64,000 bases of DNA from positions 62,001 through 126,000 of the forward strand of contig CAWFMV010000014.1 of NCBI GenBank assembly GCA_963817015.1, written 5' to 3'. The position numbers and the translations under genes are program-made. Positions 47,718-57,935 of this stretch are shown here, in pieces (the first letter of the stretch is position 1; each line of letters begins with the position of its first letter). The notes below the pieces were generated by a model. That model searched no databases and was not told the DNA's origin. It saw only the letters and a program-made list of their open reading frames with translations. Source of the DNA: VAZQ01 sp963817015. Its GTDB lineage: Bacteria > Pseudomonadota > Alphaproteobacteria > Rhizobiales > Xanthobacteraceae.

Positions 47718-47760
47718 TACAGTTGAAGCACCCATACAGTTAAAGCACCCGTACGGTTAA
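47718..47760. repeat. 17-base tandem repeats before the Bug start
   Basis: tacagttgaagcaccca, tacagttaaagcacccg and a partial third unit tacggttaag lie directly before the ribosome site and start codon of the Bug gene at 47772. They differ from the 16-base set at 47595. Possible regulator sites. Confidence 0.65.
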
Positions 47761-47771
47761 GAAGGAACCCG

Positions 47772-48758
47772 ATGTCGTTCGTTGCATCCCGCCGACGAGC
47801 TTGCGCTGCAATCACGGCTGTTGCCATGCTGGCGATGGCTGGGACGGCGCCAAGCGCCCAGGAGCAATACCCGTCTTCGACGGTCGAGGTCATCGTACCG
47901 TTTACGGCAGGCGGCGCCGTGGACGTGACGGGCAGAGTTGTAGCCCAGGCTCTCACCAAGGCACTCGGCCGCAGCTTTGTTGTCATCAACCGGCCCGGTG
48001 CGAACTCCAATATCGGCAATCTCTTTGTGGCGCGCGCCAAACCGGATGGTTACACGCTGCTCGTCAGCAGCATTGGTCTTGCGGCCAACAAAGCGCTCTA
48101 CAAGGATCTGCCCTACGATCCGCTTGTGGGCTTGGCGCCGGTTTCCCTCGTGTCCAACGCGCCGCTTGGTTTGTTCGTGAACAAGTCCTTGCCCATCTCC
48201 AACTTGAGAGAGCTCATCGTCTATCTCAAGGAGAATCCTGGCAAGCTGAACTATGCATCCTATGGCTTGGGCAGCAGTCCGCATCTGGCCGCCGAGCTTT
48301 TCCAGAGCGAGACCGGTACCAAGATGACCCACGTGCCGTTCAACGGCAACGGTCCGGCGACGGTGGCGACCATTTCGGGTACAACACAAGTCATCTTCTG
48401 CACTCCGGTGGCCGTATTGCCTTTCGTTCTGAACGGCAGTCTCAAGTCGATTGCGTTTGGAGACGATCGTCGCTTGCTCCAATTGCCAGATGTGCCGACG
48501 TTCAAGGAGAGCGGCGTCAATTTCACCATGGGAACGTGGTTCGGTCTGCTCGCGCCAGCCCAGACCCCGGCGCCGATTATCGCGACGCTCAACAAGGCCA
48601 TTACGGGCTCTCTCGACAGTCCCGAATCTCAGAAGATCTTTGCAAGCCAAGGGGCTCAAATTGTCGGATCCTCGCCGGAGGAGTTCGCAGCCTTCCTGAA
48701 GGCTGAAAGCGAGCGCCTCTCAGCGGTCATCAAGGAACGCAGCATTCGAGCGGAGTGA
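47772..48758 (+). CDS. Bug-family TTT solute-binding protein
   Basis: Intact 328-residue periplasmic binding protein. The signal peptide (ACAAITAVAMLAMAGTAPSA) precedes STVEVIVPFTAGGAVDVTGR, the first strand and ligand loop of the family. KPDGYTLLVSS, YDPLVGLAPVSLV and LPDVPTFKESG are also typical. It is divergent from the LysR regulator and probably under its control, so it most likely binds the acid that the CoA-transferase operon consumes. No membrane subunits are nearby. It stops about 35 bases before the convergent TPP-enzyme gene. Confidence 0.9.
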   Translation: MSFVASRRRACAAITAVAMLAMAGTAPSAQEQYPSSTVEVIVPFTAGGAVDVTGRVVAQALTKALGRSFVVINRPGANSNIGNLFVARAKPDGYTLLVSSIGLAANKALYKDLPYDPLVGLAPVSLVSNAPLGLFVNKSLPISNLRELIVYLKENPGKLNYASYGLGSSPHLAAELFQSETGTKMTHVPFNGNGPATVATISGTTQVIFCTPVAVLPFVLNGSLKSIAFGDDRRLLQLPDVPTFKESGVNFTMGTWFGLLAPAQTPAPIIATLNKAITGSLDSPESQKIFASQGAQIVGSSPEEFAAFLKAESERLSAVIKERSIRAE

Positions 48759-48794
48759 TCGCTGCAATGAATTCCGTGTCGATCCGATTGCCGT

Positions 48795-50484
48795 TCAGCT
48801 CACCGCCAGCGGCGCGAGCGCATCGATATCGGTGACGACGTCGATCACCACCGGCCGGTCGGCCTTGAGCGCCTGCGCGAGCGCGCCCGCGATCTCGCCC
48901 GGCTTCTCGACCCGGATGCCCACCGCGCCCATGTCCTCGGCGAGCCGCGCGAAGTTCATCTTGTTGAAGGTCCACAGCGAGCGGCCGCCTTCGGTCTGCT
49001 GGCCGCCATAGACACGATCGAAGCCGCGCTTCGACTGGTTGCCGCCGCCGTTGTTGTTCACGACCGTGATCGCGTTGATCTTCCAGCGCACCGCGGTCTC
49101 GACCTCGGCGATGTGATACCAGAAGCCGGCGTCGCCCGTGAACGTGACGACCGGCCGTTCCGGCATCGCGCATTTGGCGCCGAGCCCGGCCGGGAATGCC
49201 CAGCCGAGATGACCGGCGCTGCGCATGTAGCTCTGGCGCGGGCTGATGAGATCGTACATGCCGCCCATCCACATGCCGGCATGCCCGGTGTCGACCACCA
49301 CGATGGCGTCGTCGGGCATGTGCTTCGACAAGTCGCCGCACAGGCGCTCGGGCCGGATCGGAACCGCCTCGGACGTGAACGCGCCTTGATACTTCGCACC
49401 CCATTCCTTGCAGATCGCCTGCGCCTCCGCGATCCATGCTTTGCGCCGCGCGGCCGATCCGCGGTCCGCATGCTTGAGCATTTCGGCGAGCGCGACCTTG
49501 GCGTCCGCATTGATGGCAGCTTCGAACGGATAATTCCGTCCAATCGCCTCGGCGTCGATGTCGATCTGGATTGTCGGCGTGCCGATCTTCGGCACCGCCC
49601 AGAAATGCGTGGTCATGCCGCCGGTCTCGCTGCCGATGAAGCAGACGAGATCGGCGCGGTTGACCACGCGGTTGGCGCTTTCGCGCGAATAGGTGCCGAC
49701 GACGCCGACCGAGAGCGGATGATTGCCCGGGAATCGAGTCCTTGCCGTTGAGCGAGGTCGCGACCGGAATTTGCAGCGCTTCGGCGAGCGCCACCAGCTC
49801 GGCCGCGGCACCGGAGCAGCGCACGCCGCCGCCCGCGACGATCACCGGCCGATCGGCGTCCTGCAGCAGCTTGAGCGCGGCCAGCATGCTGGCGCTATCG
49901 GGCGCTGGCCGGAACGGCGGCACGCGCGCGAAGCGCTCCTCGGTGAGCGGCTCCATCTCGGCCTCTTCGAGGTCGACCTGGCCCTCGTTGCCGCGGAACT
50001 GCAGATGCACCGGCCCGGGCGTGCCGGACGTGGCCACCCGAAACGCCTGCCGCACCATGTCGGGAAAGCGCGCGACGTCGTCGACGGTGGCGTTGAACTT
50101 GGTCACCGGCTCGAACGCCGGCATGTCGTCGATCTCCTGATAGACCTTGCGGAACTTGGTCTTGGGCTCGCGCCCGCCGGTCATCGCGATCACTGGCGAG
50201 TGCGCGAGCCAGGCGTCGCGCAGCCCGGCCGCGAGATTGAGCGCGCCGATGACCTGCGCCATGCAGATGCCGGGCTTGCCCGACGCGCGCGCATAGCCGT
50301 CCGCCATATAGGCCGCGGCCTTCTCGCCATGCACATGCAGCCGCTTGATCGAGGTGCGGCTCTCCATTACGGCGAAGGTCTTGCGCAGCACGGCGGGCAC
50401 ATGAAACACGTGCGTGACGCCATAATCCTTAAGCATGTCGGCGAGGCATTCGGCGCCGGACATTTTACGATTGTGACCGAGCAT
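48795..50484 (-). CDS. thiamine-diphosphate-dependent enzyme, acetolactate-synthase-like (one frameshift)
   Basis: TPP enzyme of about 562 residues with the three usual domains. The catalytic Glu of the pyrimidine domain is in VHGEKAAAYMADGYAR (Glu54), the cofactor site GDAGFWYHIAEVETA with NNNGGGNQ forms the TPP/Mg motif (GDA instead of GDG). One extra G near 49730 splits the middle domain. Similar proteins include acetolactate synthase, benzoylformate decarboxylase and oxalyl-CoA-like enzymes; the missing acetolactate-specific features leave the reaction open. ATG 50484 is chosen because an AGAAGGG site stands 6 bases before it; the ATG at 50490 overlaps that site. It converges on the Bug gene. 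Confidence 0.8.
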
Positions 50485-50590
50485 GTTCATCCCTTCTGGA
50501 GTGGCAGGAGAGCGCGGGGCGGGAACTCTCGCCTATCGCATATTGTGATCGCCGATGTTAAGCTAATATTTGGCTCAGGAGACGTGTGGA

Positions 50591-51190
50591 ATGAACGTCA
50601 ACACCCCCGCGCAGCCCTCGTCAGGGACCATGGACGTAGACGAGTTCATGGCCTTCCTGGAAACGCGGCCTGACAACGAGCGCTGGGACCTGATCGAGGG
50701 TGTTGCCGTGATGATGGCGCCGCCAAGCTATGCGCATCAGCGCATTACGCGCAATTTCTGCGAGCTTCTCAATAGTGCGTTTTCCGAGCAGCGCCTCGAT
50801 TTGTTCGCTTATTTTTCTGCAGGCGTCCGCAATCCTGGGCTTCGAAATTTCCAACCCGAGCCGGACGTGGTGGTCGTGCCTGGAGTGGCAGGCAACGATC
50901 TCTACTCTGAAAAATTTCAGCTCGCGGGTGAGATCATGTCACCTACGAATACCCGCCGTGAGATTGACCTGAAGCTCCGCCGGTACCGCGAGGGGCCGGA
51001 CAATCTCTACGCCGTCGTGATTGAGCCGAGTGAATTCCTGGTGGAGATTCATGCCAGGCGTGAGGGCTGGCAGCCAAAGGTTCTCAAGCGGCCCGACGAT
51101 CTCGTCGGGATGCCCGAGTTCGGCCTGCGCTGTTGCGTCGTCGAGATCTATCGCGGGACGTCACTCGATCCGCAGCGAAGGGGCACTTAA
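50591..51190 (+). CDS. Uma2 family PD-(D/E)XK nuclease-like protein
   Basis: Intact 199-residue protein of the Uma2/DUF820 family, with a restriction-endonuclease-like fold. The acidic site residues are in FQPEPDVVVV and AGEIMSPTNTRREIDLKLRR, matching the family's D...ExS...D...K order. The function of Uma2 proteins is unsettled; they are common, often in many copies, and some authors link them to mobile DNA. The ATG at 50591 is preceded by an AGGAG site; a TTG at 50570 would also fit. It is divergent from the TPP enzyme and stands alone. Confidence 0.85.
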   Translation: MNVNTPAQPSSGTMDVDEFMAFLETRPDNERWDLIEGVAVMMAPPSYAHQRITRNFCELLNSAFSEQRLDLFAYFSAGVRNPGLRNFQPEPDVVVVPGVAGNDLYSEKFQLAGEIMSPTNTRREIDLKLRRYREGPDNLYAVVIEPSEFLVEIHARREGWQPKVLKRPDDLVGMPEFGLRCCVVEIYRGTSLDPQRRGT

Positions 51191-51234
51191 GGCGCCGGCT
51201 GCCACGCATTCCTAACGAGGTCTCTCCAAAGAAC

Positions 51235-51537
51235 TCACGGCGGGTCGTGACGCGGCACGGCGGGGTTCGGCTCGCCGCGGATGAGCCAGGTCACCGAGGC
51301 GTAGGCGCCGCACCAGGAGCCAATGGCGGCAAACGCTACATAGACGGGATTCTCCGTGTAGCTGATCACCGCGAAGGCAGACAGCAGATACCACACTGCG
51401 CTCCAGTTGGCGGCGCGGACGCGCCGTCGGGCGCCGACCGCCGCGTTGAAGAACACATAGGCGGCATCCGTAACGGCGGTTGATGCGAACACGGCGAGCG
51501 CGATCAGCGGATTGATGGCGAGGTTGAAGGTGTGCAT
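51235..51537 (-). CDS. small membrane protein, unknown
   Basis: A 100-residue protein with three hydrophobic segments (INPLIALAVFASTAVTDAAY, VWYLLSAFAVISYTEN, VYVAFAAIGSWCGAYASVTW), so an inner-membrane protein without a recognisable domain. I chose the ATG at 51537 because a GGAGG site lies 7 bases before it. It sits between Uma2 (convergent) and the cyclase gene upstream (64-base gap). The frame is intact and the coding character is supported by the regular hydrophobic pattern. No function can be given. Confidence 0.65.
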   Translation of the reverse strand: MHTFNLAINPLIALAVFASTAVTDAAYVFFNAAVGARRRVRAANWSAVWYLLSAFAVISYTENPVYVAFAAIGSWCGAYASVTWLIRGEPNPAVPRHDPP

Positions 51538-51606
51538 CCGACAGGCCTCCATTGCTCACGTGCGGCGGCACGTCGAGCAACGCAACCCGACGCCTGACAC
51601 TTCGTC

Positions 51607-52579
51607 CTACTTGATCGCCAGCGGATTGGTCGGCGAGCCGACCGCGCCGGTGATCGGAATCGCGGGCGCGACGAACATGAACTCGTAGACCTTGTCGGCC
51701 GCGCAATCGTCCGCGAGCTCCTTCACGTTGAAGATCTCGCCCATGGTCATGCCCATGATCGGGATGGTGATCCAGTGCCAGGGCTGGTTGATGCCGGGCT
51801 CGGTCTCGTTCGGCCGCACCTCGCAGCCCCAGGTGTCGCTGGCGAGCGCGGCAAGCTCGGTGCGCGCCACCCATTCGAGCGTCTCGAACGCAAAGCCGGG
51901 CGCATCGCCGCCCGGATAGCCGTCCCAGCTGCCGGCCTTGAGGCAGCGCTCCATCTGACCGGTGCGCACGATCACGTAGTCGCCGCGCTTGACGGTGATG
52001 CCCTGCTCCTCGGCGGTGTTGTTGAGGTCCTCGCAGGTGATGCCGTAGCCGTCGTCGAGCAACTCGACGCCCTTGAAGCGCGCGCACGTCGAGGAACACG
52101 CCGCGCCCGACCATCTTGTTCTTGGTTTTCTCGATGCCGCACTTCTGCGCGCCGTTCGACGTCACCTCGCGGCAGTCGTAGCCGTTCCACATATAGTCTT
52201 CGTAGAAGACGTGGCCGAGCCCATCCCATTGCGTGCCGCATTGCAGCGGCATCGTCACCATGTCGTCGGCGGCGCGGATGCCGCGCTTGTCGAGCACGCC
52301 CGAATAGGCGTCGGTACCGGTACGCAGCATGGTGTGGATCGGATTGGTGCGGCCCATGGCGGGATACTTGCTCTTGGCGCCCTGCGGCCCGGTGTGATCG
52401 AAGTTGAGCGCGAGCGAGATCACCTTGCCTTTGCGCACCAGCTGGGCGGCCGCGATGATGTCCTCCGGGCTCGTGTAATTGAGGGTACCGATCTCGTCGT
52501 TCGGGCCCCATTTGCCCCAGTTCTTGTACTTTTCCGCCGCGTCGCGAAGGTCCTGCCGCGTGAGCTTTCTGGTCGCCAT
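51607..52579 (-). CDS. cyclase family protein, kynurenine-formamidase-like (one frameshift)
   Basis: Metal-dependent hydrolase of the 'putative cyclase' family that includes KynB kynurenine formamidase and isatin hydrolase. The site QCGTQWDGLGH corresponds to the usual HxGTHxDxPxH, with the first and third His changed to Gln. One extra base near 52082 breaks the frame after VFLDVRA; repaired length is 323 residues, longer than KynB and closer to the 300-plus-residue branch. The C-terminal WHWITIPIMGMTMGEIFNV is conserved in that branch. It stands upstream of the small membrane protein and divergent from the Bug gene at 52690. The substrate is unknown. Confidence 0.75.
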
Positions 52580-52689
52580 TTGCCACTACCCTGTTTGGAG
52601 CACGCCTAAGACCGGGGCAGAGCCATAGCCCATTTACTCACCCGAGTGCAGGGGCGATGATAAGCGCATCGCCAGCAAGGGAGGATGCC

Positions 52690-53672
52690 GTGAGGAGCAT
52701 GATCCGCAGTCTCGTCTGCCTCGCCGCGCTCGTCTGCGCCGGTTCCGCCGCCGCCCAGACCTATCCGACCAAACCGATCCGCATGATCGTGACCTTTGCG
52801 GCCGGCGGCCCGACCGACGTGATCGCCCGCATCATTGCGCAGAAGGCGAGCGAGACCTTGGGCCAGCAGGTCGTCGTCGAGAATGTCCCCGGCGCCGGCG
52901 GCAATATCGGGCTGGCCAACGCGCTGCGCGCGCCCGCCGATGGCTATACGATCGTGGCGGTGAGCACCGGCTTCATCGTCAATCCGAGCCTCTATGCCAA
53001 GGTGCCGTACGCGATCAAGGACTTCGCCCCGATCAGCCTGGTGGCGGCCTCGCCCAATGTGCATCTCGGTCCATCCGTCGGTTCCGGCCAAGTCGGTGCA
53101 GGAACTGATCGCGCTCGCGAAGGCCAATCCCGGCAAGTACAGCTACGCGCAACCCGGCACCGGCTCGACTCCGCATCTCGCCGGCGAATTGTTCAAGCTC
53201 AAGTTCGGGCTCGATCTCACGATGGTGCCGTTCGGCAGTGCCGCGCCGGCCATCACCTCGACAATCGGAGGCCACACCCCGATCGCGTTCACGGCGCTGC
53301 CGCCTGCGATCAGCAACATCCAGGATGGCAAGCTGCGCGGGCTTGCGGTGCTGGCAGCGAAACGCAACGCCAGCGTGCCGAATGTACCCACCATGGCCGA
53401 GGCGGGCGTGCCGGATCAGGAATCCGACACGGTGACCGGCATCGTGACGCTGGCGGGGACACCGCCCGGAGATTGTCGAGCGCTGGCATCGCGAGATCGT
53501 CCGCATCGTGGCGCTGCCCGACGTCAATGAGCGGCTGCGCACCCTCGGCTTCGATCCGGTCGCCAATTCGCCGGCGGAGTTCGCCGAGCGGATCAGGACC
53601 GAAGGAGCAAAGTGGGACAAGGTTGCCAAAGAGGCGAAGATCGTCTTGAGTGAGCGCACGCCGCGACGCTAG
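52690..53672 (+). CDS. Bug-family TTT solute-binding protein (two frameshifts)
   Basis: Periplasmic binding protein of 326 residues after removing two extra G bases (near 53079 and 53469). The signal peptide ends AGSAAAQ; PTKPIRMIVTFAAGGPTDVI is the first strand. Other family segments: APADGYTIVAVS, YAQPGTGSTPHLAGELF and VPNVPTMAEAGVPDQE. A GTG at 52690 with an AAGGGAGG site upstream is the better start than the ATG at 52699, which sits too close to its AGGAG. It precedes the aldehyde dehydrogenase gene by 28 bases, so the two are likely cotranscribed. Confidence 0.85.
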
Positions 53673-53700
53673 TCGATACGGAAAGCAACAGAGGAAGCCA

Positions 53701-55191
53701 ATGAACGTCCACCAATCCAATCTCATGCGCGGCATGATGCTGATCGGCGGCGAGCTGGTCCCGAGCGAGGGCGGCGAATGGCTCGAGTCGGTCAATCCGG
53801 CCACCGAGGAGACGCTCGGCCATGTGCCGCATGGCACCGCCGCCGACGTCAATCGCGCGGTCGCGGCCGCCGAAGCCGCGCACCCGGCCTGGGCCGCGCT
53901 CGAGCCGAAGGAGCGCGCCAAGCTCGTAAAGAAGCTCGCCGCCAAGCTGCGCGAGAAGACCGATGAGATCCTGCGCGTCGAGGTGGTCGATACCGGCAAC
54001 ACCATCACCAAGATGCGCGCCGATGTGGCCTCCGCCGGCGACACGCTCGATTTCTACGCGGGCTTCCACACCGAGATCAAAGGCGAGACCATTCCGGCCA
54101 GCGCCAAGAACCTGCATTTCACCATCCGCGAGCCTTATGGCGTGGTCGGCCGCATCATTCCGTTCAATCATCCGATCAAGTTCGCCGCCAACGCGCTCGC
54201 CGCGCCACTGATGGCCGGCAACTGCGTGGTGCTCAAGCCGCCGGAAACGAGCCCGCTGTCGGCCACCATGCTGGGCGAGATCTGCCGCGAGGTGCTGCCG
54301 GCGGGCGTTGTCAACATCGTCACCGGTCTTGGCCTGCCGGCGGGCGACGCGATCGCGCGCCATCCCAACGTCAAGCGCATCGCCTTCACCGGCTCGGTGC
54401 CGACCGGCCGCGCCATCCAGCGCGCCGCTGCCGAAGGCGGCATCAAGCACGTCACGCTCGAGCTCGGCGGCAAGAACCCGCTGATCGCGTTCCCCGACAT
54501 GGATCCCGGACACGGTCGCGCAAGATCGCGGTCGCCGGCATGAATTTCGCGTGGCAGGGCCAGAGCTGCGGCTCGACCAGCCGGCTTCTGCTGCACGAGG
54601 ATCCTCTATAAGCCGGTGCTGGAGCGCGTGGTCGAGCGCGTGAAGTCGCTTGCGGCTCGGCGATCCGCTCGACGACAAGTCGCAGATGGGTCCGATCAAC
54701 TCCAAGCGCCACTACGAGCGCGTCGTGCTCCATGGTGCAGTCGGGCGTTTCCGACGGCGCCAAGCTGATGACCGGCGGCAAGCGTCCGCGGTGGCAGCGA
54801 CTTCGCGCGCGGCTACTGGCTCGAGCCCACGGTGTTCGCCGACGTCAATGCCGAACATGCGCATCGCCAAGGAGGAGATCTTCGGGCCGGTGCTCTCGGT
54901 GTTCCGCTGGAAGGACGAGAAGGAGGCGCTGCACGCTCGCCAACTCGACCGAATACGGCCTGACGGCTTCGATCTTCACCAACGATCTCAAGACCGCATT
55001 CCGCACCGCGCAGCGCGGTGAAGTCCGGCTATATCTGGATCAACGGCGCTTCCGGCCACTTCTACGGCACGCCGTTCGGCGGCTTCAAGAACTCCGGCCT
55101 CGGCCGCGAGGAGGGGATCGACGAGCTGTTGAGCTACACCGAGGTGAAGACGATCCACGTGATGCTCGGCGACATTCAGGCGAGGGATTGA
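53701..55191 (+). CDS. NAD(P)-dependent aldehyde dehydrogenase (many frameshifts in the 3' half)
   Basis: Aldehyde dehydrogenase superfamily enzyme. The first 810 bases are in one frame and cover the cofactor domain: IIPFNHPIKFAANALAAPLM, VVLKPPETSPLSA and the catalytic Glu in VTLELGGKNPL. The catalytic Cys follows in NFAWQGQSCGSTSR. From 54510 to 55025 there are nine frame breaks; each is explained by one extra base, and since nine is a multiple of three the reading frame of the end (YIWINGASGHFYGTPFGGFK) equals that of the start. Repaired length is 493 residues. It oxidises an aldehyde to an acid; betaine-aldehyde-type enzymes are the closest impression. It follows a Bug gene and precedes an SDR. 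Confidence 0.8.
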
Positions 55192-55234
55192 GAAGTCCCA
55201 ACGCGACGCTGCTGTTCTCTCCAACCCCTCCGCT

Positions 55235-55303
55235 GTCGTCCCCGCGAAGGCGGGGACCCATATCCCAGGGCGATGATTATGGGTCCGCGTTCGCGGGGAC
55301 GAC
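55235..55303. repeat. REP-like extragenic palindrome (family A), short form
   Basis: Left arm 'gtcgtccccgcgaaggcggg' at 55235 and right arm 'tgggtccgcgttcgcgggga' ending at 55303, with a loop of only about 20 bases. Between the aldehyde dehydrogenase and the SDR gene. Confidence 0.7.
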
Positions 55304-55343
55304 AATCGAGAGGCTTGCGCGAGAAGCTTCTTAGGTTTCGTTA

Positions 55344-56117
55344 ATGGCAACAAATCCCCGCTTCGATCTCACCAACCGCACCGTCATCATCACCGGTGGC
55401 GGCAAGGGCATCGGCAAGGTCTACGCTCAGGAATTCGCCCGCGTCGGCGCGCGCGTGGTGGCGGCCGACATCGACGAGCCGGCCGCCAAGGCGGTGGGCG
55501 AGGCGCTTGCCGCGGAAGGCTTTGCAGCGCTCGGGCTTGGCGTCGACATTGCGAGCGAAGAGTCGACCAAAGCCATGGCGGGTGCCGCGCTCGATCGCTT
55601 CGGCTCGATCGACGTGCTCATCAACAACGCCTCGCTGATGAGCGTGCTGCCGCGCCGTTCCTGGCTCGAGATTCCGGTGGAGGAATGGGATCGCGTGATG
55701 GCAGTGAACCTGCGCGGCATGTTCCTCGCCAGTCGCGCCGTGTTCCCGGCCATGCAGGCGCAGAAGCGCGGCAAGATCGTCAATATCTCCTCCTCGCGCT
55801 TCTTCGAGGGTACGCCCAACCGGCTGCACTACACGACCTCGAAGGCGGGCGTGATCGGCTTCACCCGGGCGCTGGCGCGCGAGGTCGGCGAGTTTGGGAT
55901 CACGGTGAACGCGGTCGCGCCTGGCGTCACGCTCAGCGAGACCCAGGTGGCGTCCTCGTCCGGGAACTATCTGGGCACGCGTCTCTCCGGTCGCACGATC
56001 GATCGCCCGCAATATCCCGAGGACCTCGTCGGCGCCGTGATGTTCCTGTCCTCGGCGGCGAGCGACTTCATGACCGGGCAGACGCTGCTGGTCGACGGCG
56101 GCAAAGCGATGCATTGA
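55344..56117 (+). CDS. short-chain dehydrogenase/reductase
   Basis: Intact 257-residue SDR. The cofactor motif TGGGKGIGK lies at about residues 17-25, NNAS at 92-95, catalytic Ser in NISSSRF and the Tyr-x3-Lys pair in YTTSKAG. An Asp after the second strand (AADIDE) points to NAD(H) preference. The C-terminal VMFLSSAASDFMTGQTLLVD is standard. It follows the aldehyde dehydrogenase and may feed it by oxidising an alcohol. The substrate cannot be told. Confidence 0.88.
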   Translation: MATNPRFDLTNRTVIITGGGKGIGKVYAQEFARVGARVVAADIDEPAAKAVGEALAAEGFAALGLGVDIASEESTKAMAGAALDRFGSIDVLINNASLMSVLPRRSWLEIPVEEWDRVMAVNLRGMFLASRAVFPAMQAQKRGKIVNISSSRFFEGTPNRLHYTTSKAGVIGFTRALAREVGEFGITVNAVAPGVTLSETQVASSSGNYLGTRLSGRTIDRPQYPEDLVGAVMFLSSAASDFMTGQTLLVDGGKAMH

Positions 56118-56148
56118 GTTGCGCGTCAATTGTCGCTAACTCTCCTCC

Positions 56149-56231
56149 GTTCGTCCCCGCGAAAGCGGGGACCCAGAATCCTTCGAGCCTAGGTGTTTGG
56201 CCCTGGGTTCCCGCTTGCGCGGGGACGAACG
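56149..56231. repeat. REP-like extragenic palindrome (family A)
   Basis: Arms 'gttcgtccccgcgaaagcgg' and 'ttcccgcttgcgcggggacg', ending in gaacg at about 56231. Between the SDR and FAD-monooxygenase genes. Confidence 0.7.
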
Positions 56232-56256
56232 GAGAGGATGTGGAGCTAAATTCCAA

Positions 56257-57869
56257 ATGGACACCCAAGTCCTCATCGTCGGTGCCGGCCCGGTCGGGCT
56301 CACGCTCGCGGTCGATCTCGGCCTGCGCGGCGTGCGCTGCACGCTCATCGAGCAGAAGGAGGCGCCGCAGTTCCTGCCCAAGATGGAACGCGTGAATGCG
56401 CGCAGCATGGAGATCTATCCGGCGCATGGGGCTCGCCGGAAAGATCCGCGCCGCCGGGCTGCCGCGCGACGTGCCGATGGACGTGTTCATCGTGCTGTCG
56501 CTGATCGAGCCGCCGCTCCTGCATCTTCCCTATCCGTCGGTCGCGCAGGCCGAAAGGCAGATCGCCGCGACCCACGACGGCAGCCTGCCGCTCGAGCCCT
56601 ATCAGCTCATTTCGCAATACACGATCGAGCCGCTGCTCAAGTCGGTGGCCGAAACGCTGCCGAGCGTGAGCGTGCGCTACGGCTGCGAGCTTCTGTCCTT
56701 CACGCAGGACGCAGACTCGGTCACCGCGACGGTCCGTGACCTGGGCGGCAGGACCTCGCAGATCAAGGCGCTCTATCTCGCCGGCTGCGATGGCGGCAAC
56801 AGCATGGTGCGCCGGCAGCTCGGCATCAAGCTCACCGGCAACGAAGACCGCATGCTGGAGCTGCGCCAGTCGCTGCACTACTGCGAAGATTTGTTCGAGC
56901 GCATCCCGATCGGCAAGGGGCGCCACTATCACGTGGCCGACAACCACGCGACCCAGTTCATCGTGCAGGACTCGACCAGGCATTTCACGCTGCATTCGAT
57001 CGTCGACAGCGACGCCGACATGGTGACGAAGTTTCAAGAGACGATCGCGATGCCGCTCAAGTTCGATACGCTCTATGTCGGAACGTGGAAGCAGAACCTG
57101 CTGCTTGCCGACTGCTATGGCGAGGGCCGCGTGTTCATGGCCGGCGATGCGATCAAGCTCGTGATCCCGACCGGCGGACTTGGCATGAACAGCGGCGTCG
57201 GCGACGCGATCGATCTCTCGTGGAAGCTTGCCGCAACGCTGCAAGGCTGGGGCGGGCCGAAGCTCCTTGCCTCCTATGAGACCGAGCGCCGCAAGGTCGG
57301 CGCCCACGTGGTCGCTGCGTCGCGCTTTGCCACCCTCGGGCGGCGCAAGTGGCGCTCGATGTGGAAGCCGAACATCCGCGACAACACGCCCGAGGGCGCG
57401 GAGACGCGCGCCAACCTTGCACGCGTCGCGGACGTCGAGCAGCGCAAGTCGAACGAGATGCTCGGCGCCGAGCTGGGCTATCGCTACGACGGCTCGCCGC
57501 TCATTGCGTCGGAGCCGGGCGAGCCGCCGCCGATCGACTTCATCGAGTACCGTCCGACCACGTGGCCGGGCGCGCGCCTGCCGCATGCCTGGCTTGCACG
57601 ACGGCACCGCCATGCAGGATCGCATCGGCAACGATTTGATCTATACGCTGCTGCGCCTCGGCCATTCGCAGGTTGACGTCTCGGGGCTCGTGCAGGCATT
57701 CGCGGCGCTCGGCGCGCCGCTGCGCGTGCTCGACATCCCGGACGAGGAGCCGCGCGCGATCTATGACCGCGACCTCCTGCTGATCCGGCCCGACCTGCAC
57801 GTCGCCTGGCGCGGCAACCGGCCGCCGGACGATCCGCGGGCGCTTGCCGCGCTGGTGACCGGGCATTGA
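56257..57869 (+). CDS. FAD-dependent aromatic monooxygenase, MhpA/PheA-like (two frameshifts)
   Basis: Single-component flavoprotein hydroxylase of 536 residues once two duplicated bases (C near 56420, T near 57592) are removed. The N-terminal GxGxxG FAD motif is VLIVGAGPVGLTLAVDL, the second FAD motif is GRVFMAGDAIKLVIPTGGLG, and GMNSGVGDAIDLSWKLAA completes the family pattern. The DG-type motif reads AGCDGGNSMVRRQLGI. A thioredoxin-like C-terminal region (ADLVTGH-like end, RPDLHVAWRG) is as in MhpA and PheA. It hydroxylates a phenolic ring with NAD(P)H and oxygen. It fits the aromatic theme of the window. Confidence 0.85.
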
Positions 57870-57935
57870 ATTGTTCGTTGAAGTCGTTACAGGTGGCACC
57901 ATAACGACCGGCTCCGGCCGGCCACGCCGCATGGA

